In this document: piece after piece, positions 8,591-17,158 of the stretch
Layout of the letters: each line of letters begins with the position of its first letter
Numbering within the stretch: position 1 is the first letter of the stretch
Program-made: the position numbers and the translations under genes
Assembly (NCBI GenBank): GCA_016871675.1
Contig: VHCN01000001.1
Coordinates: 1 to 64,000, forward strand
DNA from: Verrucomicrobiota bacterium
Lineage (GTDB): Bacteria; Verrucomicrobiota; Verrucomicrobiia; Limisphaerales; VHCN01
Length of the DNA stretch: 64,000 nucleotides
Direction of reading: 5' to 3'
Notes under the pieces: model-generated
What the model was told of the DNA's origin: nothing
Seen by the model: only the letters and a program-made list of their open reading frames with translations
Database searches by the model: none

Positions 8591-9513
8591 GCGCGAGTCG
8601 AGCCACGAAGCGGACTGGCGGGACGCTCCTGTGCGTGTCCGTCGCGACGCGCGAGGCCGCGGCGGAAGCCATCGGCGAACGGCTTGGGGAGGTGCTCGGC
8701 TGCGGGACGGCGATTTGCACGAACGCGCAAACACGGCGCACTGAAGTCACGGCCTGCCTCGACCGCCGCGGCGGGCTGAGCGCCGTGGAGCGGGGGCGGA
8801 TCCGGTCCGCATGGGCGGAACTTCGCACCGCCGGGTTCGACGCCGGTTCGGGCCGGATTCAGACGCGCCGGCTGCGGCGCGAGGATTGGGCGGAGTCGTG
8901 GAAGCGGCACTTCAAGCCCGTCGAAATCAGCCGGGTGCTGCTGCTGAAGCCGAGTTGGAGCCGCCGCAGGCCGCGCCGTGGCCAGGTCGTGGTGGTGCTC
9001 GATCCCGGGCTGAGCTTCGGCACGGGGCAGCATGCGACCACGCGCTTCTGCCTCGAACAGCTCGCCACCGAGCGCGTGCCGGGGCGGGCGCAGTCGTTCC
9101 TCGACATCGGGACGGGATCGGGAATCCTCGCCATCGCCGCGGCGAAGCTCGGCTACAGGCCCGTGGCGGCACTCGATTTCGACCCCGAATCGGTCCGGGT
9201 GGCGCGCGAGAACGCCCGCACAAACGACGTCCTGCGGTCGATCCGACTCGTCCAGGCGGATTTGCGCGCGCTCCCATGGCGGGCGCGGGAGACGTTCGAC
9301 GTGATCGCCGCGAACCTTACAAGCGACCTGCTGATCGGGGAACGTCGGCGCATCCTCGCGCGGTTGAAACCGGGTGGGGCGTTGGTGCTTGCCGGGATCC
9401 TGCGGCGGCAGTTTGCGGGGGTGAAAAAAGAAATGGCCCGCGGCGGGATGAAACTGGCAGTCAAGGACATCGAAGGGGAGTGGTCATCGGGTTTGTTCCG
9501 GCGCAGGGCGTGA
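8587..9513 (+). CDS. prmA: Ribosomal protein L11 methyltransferase-like (PrmA)
   Basis: 308 residues from ATG 8587, overlapping the phosphatase stop by 4 bp. The PrmA signature is clear: WAESWKRHFKPVEI, DPGLSFGTGQHATTRFCLEQL, the SAM-binding loop FLDIGTGSGILAIAAAKLG, the acidic end of the next strand (ALDFDPESV) and IAANLTSDLL, the NPPY-type motif. PrmA trimethylates Lys and N-terminal residues of L11. The N-terminal L11-recognition domain is divergent, so a related protein methyltransferase is possible. The gene is read toward the SPFH cluster, which has its own candidate promoter. Confidence 0.85.
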   Translation: MSASRATKRTGGTLLCVSVATREAAAEAIGERLGEVLGCGTAICTNAQTRRTEVTACLDRRGGLSAVERGRIRSAWAELRTAGFDAGSGRIQTRRLRREDWAESWKRHFKPVEISRVLLLKPSWSRRRPRRGQVVVVLDPGLSFGTGQHATTRFCLEQLATERVPGRAQSFLDIGTGSGILAIAAAKLGYRPVAALDFDPESVRVARENARTNDVLRSIRLVQADLRALPWRARETFDVIAANLTSDLLIGERRRILARLKPGGALVLAGILRRQFAGVKKEMARGGMKLAVKDIEGEWSSGLFRRRA

Positions 9514-9578
9514 AGTTTGCCGGCGCGGACGGCCCGTTTGAACCGCCCCTCGGGCCCGCGGTCGAACGGGGGAAACTA

Positions 9579-9606
9579 TTGCAATGAACTTGGTCGCCCG
9601 TATCAT
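9579..9606 (+). promoter_or_regulatory. Candidate promoter of the SPFH/P-type ATPase/ABC cluster
   Basis: TTGCAA (9579-9584) and TATCAT (9601-9606) are 16 bp apart, in the 116-bp gap before the first gene of the cluster at 9630. The predicted leader is about 17 nt. No operator-like palindrome is evident next to it. Confidence 0.45.
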
Positions 9607-9629
9607 CCGCCGCCAACCGAACGAACCCA

Positions 9630-10613
9630 ATGCGCCAGTTTTGGACCATCGCCCTCAACGCCTTCATGGAACTGGTGCGCCAGCCGGTCTTCCTGCTGCT
9701 GATGACGTGTTCGGCGCTGTTCATCGTGTTCATCGCCGCCGTGCCTTATTTCGGCTTCGGCGACGACCCCAAACTGGTCAAGGACGGCTCGCTCGCGGTG
9801 ATGCTGGTCAGCGGATTGGTCGCGGCGGTCCTGAGCGCGTCGTCCTCGGTCGCGCACGAAATCCGCTCCGGCACCGCGCTGGCGGTTCTGGCCAAGCCGG
9901 TCGGCCGGGTGCAGTTCCTCCTGGCCAAGTATCTCGGGCTGGCGGGCGCATTGACGGTGATGACCTACGTGAACGCGCTGGCGTCGCTGCTGGCCAGCCG
10001 GATGGCGTTCGATGCCTACGGGGACGCGGACCTGGCCGGGACGTCCATTTTCTACGGGTCGGTGGCGTTGGCGTTTCTGCTGGGCGGGTTCACGAACTAC
10101 TTCCTGCGGCGGCCGTTCGTGCCGGATGCGACGCGGTTCGTTGTGGTGATGACGACGGTGGCGTTCGTGATCATCGTCAACTTCGTGAAGCTGTACCGGC
10201 CCGGCATCGGGAATCCGGAGGTGGACTACCGGCTCCTGCCCGCGACGGTGCTGGTGCTTTACGCGCTGTGGATCATTGCCGGGCTTGCGCTCGCCTGTTC
10301 GACTCGTTTTGAAGTCGTCCCGACCCTTGCGATATGCACGGCATTGTTTTTGCTTGGCCTGATGAGCGATTACCTCTTCGGGAACCTCGCGGACTCCAAG
10401 TCCGCGTGGCGTCATGTGGGCGAAGCCCTTTATGCGGCGGTGCCAAACTGGCAGTTGTTCTGGATTGCCGACGCGATCGAGGGCTCGAAAGCCATTGAGG
10501 GCGTGTGGACCTACGTCGCCAAGGCGCTGGGCTACGTGGTGTTTTACCTCGCCGCCTCGCTGGCGCTGGCGCTGGTGCTGTTTGAAGATCGCGAACTCGG
10601 CGGCACGCAATGA
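9630..10613 (+). CDS. ABC-2 type transporter permease
   Basis: 327 residues with about six hydrophobic helices, beginning FWTIALNAFMELVRQPVFLLL, the usual first helix of ABC-2 permeases. The cytoplasmic segment SSSVAHEIRSGTALAVLAKPVGR, with the charged E-I-xx-GT-xx-VLA-KP element, is the region that contacts the ATPase. It should act with the ATP-binding protein at 17155 and the permease at 18485, although these are separated by four SPFH/ATPase genes. The substrate is unknown. It is the first gene of the cluster, and the next start is 29 bp downstream. Confidence 0.85.
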   Translation: MRQFWTIALNAFMELVRQPVFLLLMTCSALFIVFIAAVPYFGFGDDPKLVKDGSLAVMLVSGLVAAVLSASSSVAHEIRSGTALAVLAKPVGRVQFLLAKYLGLAGALTVMTYVNALASLLASRMAFDAYGDADLAGTSIFYGSVALAFLLGGFTNYFLRRPFVPDATRFVVVMTTVAFVIIVNFVKLYRPGIGNPEVDYRLLPATVLVLYALWIIAGLALACSTRFEVVPTLAICTALFLLGLMSDYLFGNLADSKSAWRHVGEALYAAVPNWQLFWIADAIEGSKAIEGVWTYVAKALGYVVFYLAASLALALVLFEDRELGGTQ

Positions 10614-10642
10614 ACCGGGAGTAACACCCCAACGGAATTGAA

Positions 10643-12529
10643 ATGGAACGCAACGTCCAACGCAAAGGCCTGACCAACCTCCTGCTGCTCTTCGTGGCGG
10701 CGGTCGTCTCGGGATTCCTCTCCAAATTCTCGAGTTCGCTGTGCGACGAGGTCGCCACGGTTTTCCTGTGGCTCGGCTTCCTGGTGTCCGCGATGAGCTA
10801 CTTCCAGATGCGGCTCGAAGCCCGCGAGTCGCTTGAAAAGCTCGAGATGGAGGAACTCGCCCGCACCGCCCATCGCACGTCCATCTTTGAGACGGCCGAT
10901 GCCGAGAGCTTCCCCGCCCGGCGCGCGCGGGACCAGTTCGAGAAGTGGCTCGTCCCCGCCTTCACGGTGCTGCTGCTCATCCTGCAATCCGTCGCGGCAT
11001 GGGCGCTATGGCGGCGCGTGCTCAACCCGCCCGTCGCCGACGTCTACGCCCCGGGGGTCGCCATCGCCGCGATCTTCGTCGGGAGCTTCCTGATGCTGTT
11101 CATCGCCGGCCGGTTCGCCGCGAGCTTCGCACGGCTCGAAGACCAGCGGTTGCTGCGGCCCAGCGCCAGCTACATGCTCCTGGGCGCCTACTTGACGATC
11201 GTCTCGGCGGCCGGGATCTCGCTGGTCTACTTCCACTACGAGCGGGTGGACCTCTACGCCGCGCGCGTGTTGTGCGCGATTCTCACGCTTGCCGCGGCAG
11301 AAACGCTCATCAACCTCATCCTCGAGGTCTACCGGCCGCGCGTCCGCGGCAAGTCGGCGCGGCTGCTCTACGACAGCCGGCTCGTGGGCTTGCTCGGGCA
11401 ACCGGAGGGGCTCTTCACCACCGCCGCGCAGGCCATTGACTATCAGTTCGGATTCAAGGTGTCGGAAACGTGGTTCTACAAGTTCCTCGAGCGCTCGCTG
11501 TCGTGGCTCATCCTCGTGCAAGTCGGCGTGCTGATGCTCTCCACGTGCGTGGTGTTCATCGAGCCGCACGAGGAGGCGTTGCTCGAGCGCTTCGGCAAAC
11601 CCGTCGCCGGCCGCGAAGTGCTCAAGCCCGGGCTCGCGCTCACGTATCCGTGGCCAATTGACCGCGTGCACCGATTCCAGACACAGCAGATCAAGACCTT
11701 CAGCGTCGGCTACATCCCCGACCCCGAGAAGGAAAAGGAAACCGTCGTCCTTTGGACCGTCAGTCACACAAAGGAGGAATACAACCTGATCGTCGCCAGC
11801 CGGGAGCGCGAAGTCAGCACCAACGCATCCGGCTCGCAAGCCGTCCCCGTCAGCCTCCTGACCGTCAGCATCCCCGTCCAATACCGCATCAAGGACATCG
11901 TGCAGTGGGCCCGCGGGCACACCGACGGCGCGAGCCTGCTCGAGAAAATCGCCAGCCGCGAAGTCAACCGCCACCTCGTCAGCGTGGACCTCCTCGAAAT
12001 CATGTCCACCGGCCGCGAAGCCGCCGCCGCCGTGTTGCGCTCGCGCATCCAGAAACTCGCCGACGACCGCAAGCTCGGCATTGAAGTCACCTACGTCGGC
12101 CTGCGCGACATTCACCCGCCCATCGGCGTCGAGACCGTGAAGGTCGCCGAGGCCTTCGAATCCGTCGTCGGCGCCGAGCAACAGCGGGCCGCGCAAATCC
12201 TCCTGGGCGAGGGCATCGCCGCGAAGACCAACGCCCTGGCGACCGCCGAGGCCACGCGCATCCGCGAGGATGCCGCTGCCTACAGTCTCCGCCGCACCAA
12301 CTCGGCCACCGCGTCCGCCGAGCAATTCCGCGACCAGATCAAGGCCTTCGACGCCGCGCCCGTCATTTATCCCGAGCGATTCTACCTGCAGACCGTCGCC
12401 CGCGCGATGCAGGGTCCGCGCAAGTATATCCTCGCCGTCACCAACGCCCACGAGGTCTTCCAACTCAACCTCGAAACCAAGATTCGCAACGATCTGCTCG
12501 ACGTCCCCGTTCCGCCGCCCAAGAAGTAA
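10643..12529 (+). CDS. HflK-like SPFH protein with polytopic N-terminal membrane domain
   Basis: 628 residues. Hydrophobic helices at about 11-27, 37-53, 103-123, 136-157, 176-196, 206-229 and 284-306 precede an SPFH/band 7 domain (from ~305; ALLERFGKPV, LTYPWPIDRVHRF, VPVSLLTVSIPVQYRI). A coiled-coil region (~500-590) rich in Ala, Glu and Arg follows. HflK/HflC are membrane-anchored cage proteins that control the FtsH protease. Normal HflK has one anchor helix, so the seven-helix N-terminus is unusual. It is one of three SPFH proteins in a row; together they could form a mixed cage. No ftsH is in the window. Confidence 0.85.
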   Translation: MERNVQRKGLTNLLLLFVAAVVSGFLSKFSSSLCDEVATVFLWLGFLVSAMSYFQMRLEARESLEKLEMEELARTAHRTSIFETADAESFPARRARDQFEKWLVPAFTVLLLILQSVAAWALWRRVLNPPVADVYAPGVAIAAIFVGSFLMLFIAGRFAASFARLEDQRLLRPSASYMLLGAYLTIVSAAGISLVYFHYERVDLYAARVLCAILTLAAAETLINLILEVYRPRVRGKSARLLYDSRLVGLLGQPEGLFTTAAQAIDYQFGFKVSETWFYKFLERSLSWLILVQVGVLMLSTCVVFIEPHEEALLERFGKPVAGREVLKPGLALTYPWPIDRVHRFQTQQIKTFSVGYIPDPEKEKETVVLWTVSHTKEEYNLIVASREREVSTNASGSQAVPVSLLTVSIPVQYRIKDIVQWARGHTDGASLLEKIASREVNRHLVSVDLLEIMSTGREAAAAVLRSRIQKLADDRKLGIEVTYVGLRDIHPPIGVETVKVAEAFESVVGAEQQRAAQILLGEGIAAKTNALATAEATRIREDAAAYSLRRTNSATASAEQFRDQIKAFDAAPVIYPERFYLQTVARAMQGPRKYILAVTNAHEVFQLNLETKIRNDLLDVPVPPPKK

Positions 12530-12569
12530 CCCGCCCGCCATCACCATCTCAACACACACACTTGATACC

Positions 12570-13472
12570 ATGAAGGGAAACAAACTCGCCGTCACCATTG
12601 GCATGCTGCTGCTGGTCCTGTTCGTCCTGCTGCTCTTTTTCTTCCAGGTCCGACAGAGCGAAGTGGCCTTCGTCTCCACGTTCGGAAACCCCACCGCGGG
12701 CTCGGTGTCGCCCGGCCTGCACTTCAAGCTCCCGTGGCCCATCCAGAAGGTGCACAAATTCGACGCCCGCGTGCAGTCCTTCGAGGGCAAGTTCGAGGAA
12801 GCCCTCACGAGCGACGGCAAGCCGCTCATGGTGCAGGTCTACCTCGGCTGGAAGATCGTCAACCCGCAGCTCTTCTACAGCAGCTTCGGCGGCTCGACCA
12901 ACGACGCCACGCGCAACCTCGACGGCCTCGTCGGCAGCGCCAAGAACGCCGTCGTCGGCAAGCACCCCTTCAACCACTACGTCTCCACCGACCCCGCGCA
13001 ACTCAAGTTCGACGACATCGAGAAGGAGATGCTCGCCTACATCAAGAGCGAGGCGCAGGCGAAATACGGCGTGAACATCGAGTTCCTCGGCATCAAGCGC
13101 CTCGGCATCCCCGAGACCATCACCCAGAGCGTCTTCGCCCGCATGAAGGCCGAACGCGAGCGCCTCGTGCAACAATACCAGGCCGAGGGGCAGGCCCGCG
13201 CCATCGAGATCACCGCCGAGGCCAACCGCAAGCGCGACGAAATCCTCGCCAAGGCCGACGCCGAGGCCACCCGCGTCCGCGGCCAGGCCGAGGCCGATTC
13301 GCAGGAAGCCTACCGCATCCTCGAGCGCAACCCCGAGCTCGCCACCTTCCTCATGCGGATCAAGGCGCTCGAGGACAGCCTCAAGGACCGCGCCACGCTG
13401 ATTGTCGATACCCGGACGCCGCCCTTCGACTACTTGCGCGGCGTGAACACGACCACCAAGACCAACAAGTGA
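12570..13472 (+). CDS. HflC-like SPFH protein
   Basis: 300 residues from ATG 12570; a single anchor helix (8-26, rich in Leu/Val/Phe), then the band 7 domain (SEVAFVSTFGNP, LHFKLPWPIQKVHKFDARVQ, VQVYLGWKIVNPQLFY). A coiled coil follows, with the HflC-like block GIKRLGIPETITQSVFARMKAERE and repeated A-E-A segments. The C-terminal YLRG element resembles the end of HflC. Expected location is the inner membrane with the SPFH domain outside, in complex with the neighbouring HflK-like proteins. The leader is A/C-rich without a Shine-Dalgarno sequence. The next start is 7 bp downstream. Confidence 0.88.
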   Translation: MKGNKLAVTIGMLLLVLFVLLLFFFQVRQSEVAFVSTFGNPTAGSVSPGLHFKLPWPIQKVHKFDARVQSFEGKFEEALTSDGKPLMVQVYLGWKIVNPQLFYSSFGGSTNDATRNLDGLVGSAKNAVVGKHPFNHYVSTDPAQLKFDDIEKEMLAYIKSEAQAKYGVNIEFLGIKRLGIPETITQSVFARMKAERERLVQQYQAEGQARAIEITAEANRKRDEILAKADAEATRVRGQAEADSQEAYRILERNPELATFLMRIKALEDSLKDRATLIVDTRTPPFDYLRGVNTTTKTNK

Positions 13473-13479
13473 TCGCGCC

Positions 13480-14673
13480 ATGAGCCAGCCTCACGACCAC
13501 GACCACGACCACGGCCCCGGCGGACATTCGCACGGGCCCGAAGGCCACACCCACGGCCCCGGCGGTCACGACCACGGGCCCGCCAATCCCAGGCCCGCGC
13601 CCCCACCCGATCCACAGCCCGTGATCGTCGAGGACGCCGGCTCGCGCGCGCTCGAGGAGGCGTTGAGCAGCAGCTTCGTGCTCGTGAAGGCCCTGATGGT
13701 CGCACTGCTCATCGTCTTCGTCTGCTCCGGCATGTTCATCGTGGACCAGAACCAAGTCGCCGTGAAACTGCGCTTCGGCAAACTCGTCGCGACCGGCGAC
13801 GGCCAGCTCTACCTCCCCGGATGGCATTGGGCGTGGCCGTATCCCATCGACGAGGTCGTGAAGATTCCGCGGCACCTCCAGCATTCCGTCCGCTCCACCG
13901 TCGGCTGGTATGCCGTCACCCGCGAACAGGAACTCGCCGGCAAGGAACCCGACATGACCGGCTCGCTCAATCCCGCTTCCGACGGCTATGCAATCTCCGG
14001 CGACGGCAACATCATGCACGCCCGCGCCGTGGTGCGTTACCGGATCAGCGACCCGGTCAACTACGCGTTCAACTTCACCGTCACCTCAAACCTCGTCGAG
14101 AACGCGGTCAACAACGCCATCCACGCTGTCGCGGCGCGGTTCAATGTCGACGGCGCCACCCGCACGAACGTCGCGGCCTTCCGCAACGACGTGTTGCGCC
14201 GCACGAGCGATCTGGTATCGCGCCACGCGCTCGGCGTCGAGGTGGACGAGGCCAATTCCACCGTCGAGACGAAGGTCCCGCGGCAGGTCGGCGACGCCTT
14301 CCGCGAAGTCTCCATCGCCGAGGCTGCGCGCAGCACCGCCATCAACGAGGCCAAAGGCAAGGCGAACAACCTCGTGGCCACCGCGAGCGGCGAGGCCGCG
14401 GACATCTTGAGCAAGGCCAACGGCAACGCCAGCAAGCTCCGCGCATCCGCGCTCGCCGATGCCGAGTCCTTCACCAAGCAATTCCCCGCCTACCGCGCCA
14501 ACCCCACGCTCTTCCGCGAACGCCTCTTCACCGAGGCCATCGGGCGAATCCTGACGAACAAGGCGGACCTCTTCCTCCTTCCCGAATCCGCCTCCGGCCG
14601 GCCGGAAATCCGCCTGCTCCTCAACCCGGAACCGCCCAAGTCCTCGACCAACGCCCCCGGACAGCCCCACTAA
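13480..14673 (+). CDS. HflK-like SPFH protein with His-rich N-terminal tail
   Basis: 397 residues. The first ~35 are a His/Gly/Pro-rich tail with repeated H-D and G-H-x-H-G elements, able to bind divalent metal. A membrane helix (~68-88) is followed by the SPFH domain (QNQVAVKLRFGKLV, LPGWHWAWPYPIDEVVKIPR, ARAVVRYRISDPVNYAFN) and an Ala-rich helical region (~275-350). The tail lies in the cytoplasm if the orientation is that of HflK. It resembles the tail of the P-type ATPase encoded 1 bp after its stop codon, suggesting that both proteins handle the same metal. Function in FtsH control is inferred from family only. Confidence 0.87.
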   Translation: MSQPHDHDHDHGPGGHSHGPEGHTHGPGGHDHGPANPRPAPPPDPQPVIVEDAGSRALEEALSSSFVLVKALMVALLIVFVCSGMFIVDQNQVAVKLRFGKLVATGDGQLYLPGWHWAWPYPIDEVVKIPRHLQHSVRSTVGWYAVTREQELAGKEPDMTGSLNPASDGYAISGDGNIMHARAVVRYRISDPVNYAFNFTVTSNLVENAVNNAIHAVAARFNVDGATRTNVAAFRNDVLRRTSDLVSRHALGVEVDEANSTVETKVPRQVGDAFREVSIAEAARSTAINEAKGKANNLVATASGEAADILSKANGNASKLRASALADAESFTKQFPAYRANPTLFRERLFTEAIGRILTNKADLFLLPESASGRPEIRLLLNPEPPKSSTNAPGQPH

Positions 14674-14674
14674 C

Positions 14675-16741
14675 ATGCAAACCTCAAGGTTCGCCACGGA
14701 CGAACACGTCCACCAACACCCGCACGACCACGACCATCACGATGGCGCGGATTGCCAGAGCTGCGGCCACGACCACGAGCACACGCAGATCAAGCTCGGC
14801 CAGACCCTCGTCGGCCTGATCTTCATCATCAACTCGTTCATCGTGGACTGGTTCTTCACCAGTGGCCGCGTCGTCTCCGAACTCAGCGCCATGATCGGCG
14901 CCATCATCCTCGGTTACCCGATCGTCTGGACGTCCATCAAGGACCTTCGCCGCGGCATCCTCTCCATCAACGAACTCGTCGGCCTGGCCGTCCTCGCGGC
15001 ATTCGCGGGCGGGGCATTCGGAGCCACGGGCGAGGCGGGCGGATACCAGACCGCGGGCATCGTCGCGTTCTTCATGCTCCTCGGTGAAATCATCGAGACC
15101 CGCACCGCCGCCGGCGCGCGCCAGTCCATCGAATCACTCATCCGCCTCACGCCCACCAAGGCCCGCCGGCTCAAGGACGGCTCCGAAACCGAGGTCGCCG
15201 TTCATGAACTCGCCGTCGGCGACGTCATCCGCGTGCGTCCCGGCGACAACGTCGCGGCCGACGGGCAGATTCTCTCCGGCGAAGGCTCCATCAACCAGGC
15301 CAACATCACCGGCGAGTCGCTGCCCATTGACAAGAAGCCCGGCGACTCCGTCTTCGCCGGCACCATCAACCTCACCGGCGTCCTCGAGATCAAAGTCACC
15401 CGCGCCGGACGGGACACCACGCTTGGCAAGGTCCGCGACCTCATCCTCGCCGCCGAGAAAACCAAGCTCCCGATGCAAAAGATCGTGGATCAATACATGG
15501 GCTTCTACACGCCGCTCGTGCTCGTCATCGGCGCGCTCGTGTGGACCTTCACGCAGGACCTGTCGCGCGTCATCGCCGTCCTCGTCGTCGCCTGCCCGTG
15601 CGCGTTCATCCTCGCCACGCCCACGGCGATGGTCGCCGCGCTCTCTGCCGCGGCGCGCCTCGGCATCCTCATCAAGAACGTCGCCGACATCGAACTTGCC
15701 GCGAAGATCAACGCGTTCGTCTTCGACAAGACTGGCACGCTCACCACCGGCAAGCTCGCCGTCAGCCGCCTCGCGCCCGCGGCGGGCGTCACGCCGTCCG
15801 ACCTGCTCAAGACCGCGGCGAGCGCGGAGAAATACAGCAACCACCCCACCGCCAAGGCGCTCGCCGAGCTCGCCGCCGAAGCCGGCGTGCAGTTGCCCGA
15901 GCCGAAGAACTTCGCCGAGACCGCCGGCCGCGGCGTGAAAGCCAACGTGGACGGCACCGTGGTCCTCGTCGGCCGGTCCGCGTGGCTCACGGACAACGGC
16001 GTCACCGGTGAATTCCTCAAGAGCGTGGACATCAACGAAACCGAGGGCTTCAGCCTGCTCTTCGTCGCCCGCAACGGCCAGTGCATCGGCTGGGTCGGCT
16101 TGCAGGACGAAACCCGCCACGAAGCCAAGGACTCCCTCGTCGAGCTCAAGGCCGTCGGCGTGCGCCGCATCGCGATGGTCAGCGGCGACCGCCAGCCCGT
16201 CGCCGCCCGCGTCGCCCGCGACATCGGCTGCGAGGAAGTCCTCGCCGAGTGCCTCCCGCAGAACAAGGTCGAGTTCGTCAAGGCCACGCGCGCCCGCGGC
16301 TACAAGGTGGCCGTGGTCGGCGACGGCGTGAACGACGCGCCCGCGCTCGCCGCCGGCGACCTCGGCATCGCCATGGGCGCCGCCGGCAGCGAGGTGGCCA
16401 TCCACAGCGCGACCATCGCGCTCATGAACAACGACCTTCGCCGCCTGCCCTTCCTCGTGAAGCTCTCGCGCATGACCCGCTCCGTCATCAACCAGAACTT
16501 TCTCTTCGGCATCTTCTTCATCATCGGCGGTCTTACCGCGGCGGCGTTCGGCTACCTGAGCCCGATCATCGCGGCCATCATGCACAACGCCGGTTCGCTC
16601 ATCGTCGTCTTCAACAGCGCGCGCCTCGTGCGGCAGGGCGAGGAACTCGAACCCTTCCAGCACGCGCCCGCGCCCGAACCACCCGGCGCCGACGCCGGCA
16701 AGCACGCCGCAGCGGGCCAGTTGCAGCCGAAGATGGCGTGA
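14675..16741 (+). CDS. Heavy-metal translocating P1B-type ATPase with His-rich N-terminus
   Basis: 688 residues. ATP-driven export of a soft metal ion across the inner membrane is expected. Seen: an N-terminal His/Cys-rich tail (residues 8-37, with CQSC) in place of an HMA domain, the TGES actuator loop, the membrane CPC metal site at residues 307-309, the phosphorylated Asp in DKTGTLTTG (D351), the HP motif in YSNHPTAKALAEL and GDGVNDAPAL near residue 550. The last helices carry HNAGSLIVVFNSARL, which is neither the copper-type (MSxS) nor the cobalt-type (HEGGT) motif, so the metal cannot be assigned. It follows the SPFH gene by 1 bp. Confidence 0.93.
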   Translation: MQTSRFATDEHVHQHPHDHDHHDGADCQSCGHDHEHTQIKLGQTLVGLIFIINSFIVDWFFTSGRVVSELSAMIGAIILGYPIVWTSIKDLRRGILSINELVGLAVLAAFAGGAFGATGEAGGYQTAGIVAFFMLLGEIIETRTAAGARQSIESLIRLTPTKARRLKDGSETEVAVHELAVGDVIRVRPGDNVAADGQILSGEGSINQANITGESLPIDKKPGDSVFAGTINLTGVLEIKVTRAGRDTTLGKVRDLILAAEKTKLPMQKIVDQYMGFYTPLVLVIGALVWTFTQDLSRVIAVLVVACPCAFILATPTAMVAALSAAARLGILIKNVADIELAAKINAFVFDKTGTLTTGKLAVSRLAPAAGVTPSDLLKTAASAEKYSNHPTAKALAELAAEAGVQLPEPKNFAETAGRGVKANVDGTVVLVGRSAWLTDNGVTGEFLKSVDINETEGFSLLFVARNGQCIGWVGLQDETRHEAKDSLVELKAVGVRRIAMVSGDRQPVAARVARDIGCEEVLAECLPQNKVEFVKATRARGYKVAVVGDGVNDAPALAAGDLGIAMGAAGSEVAIHSATIALMNNDLRRLPFLVKLSRMTRSVINQNFLFGIFFIIGGLTAAAFGYLSPIIAAIMHNAGSLIVVFNSARLVRQGEELEPFQHAPAPEPPGADAGKHAAAGQLQPKMA

Positions 16742-16769
16742 GTTTTTCAGACCGTAACCGCCGCGCCCG

Positions 16770-17158
16770 ATGAAATGCTTCAATCATCGTGAAATGGACG
16801 CCACCGCGGTGTGCAAGCATTCCGGGCGGGCGCTGTGCTCAAATGGCGCGGCGGAGGTCGGTCTGGCGACGGCGTGCAAGGGACGGGGCGAGGCTGCTGC
16901 CGGAGCCATCGCGTCCGAAGTGGAATTGCGCAGGCGCCATCCAGAGTTACAGGCACCAACCTATAACACGCTGGCTTGGTTTTGCTTCTTGCCGGGGGTG
17001 TCTTGGCCGGGTTCGGAATTTATCCCCTCTTTATCATGTCAGGGGAATGGCGCGTGTCCCCGTTGCCGATTCTGTTTGGTCTCGTTGTGTTTTTTCCCGG
17101 TTTCGGATTCCAACGCCATGCACGCGAGTTGAAACCACGAGCAGCAAGAACTTCATGA
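16770..17158 (+). pseudogene. Degenerate B-box-type zinc-finger membrane protein (frameshifted)
   Basis: The first frame from ATG 16770 begins MKCFNHREMDATAVCKHSGR, like small proteins with a B-box-type zinc finger followed by a membrane helix. Three expected zinc cysteines are replaced (CKHS, SNG, KGRG). Around 16967-16990 the sense shifts to another frame, which continues as a hydrophobic segment (LVLLLAGGVLAGFGIYP) and ends at 17158. Neither frame alone makes a whole protein. Loss of ligands plus a frameshift argues for decay rather than a sequencing error alone. Its end overlaps the ABC ATPase start by 4 bp. Confidence 0.6.

Noticed and set aside
13484-13570. CAC/GAC repeat in DNA
   Set aside because: It is the codon pattern of the His-rich tail and has period 3.
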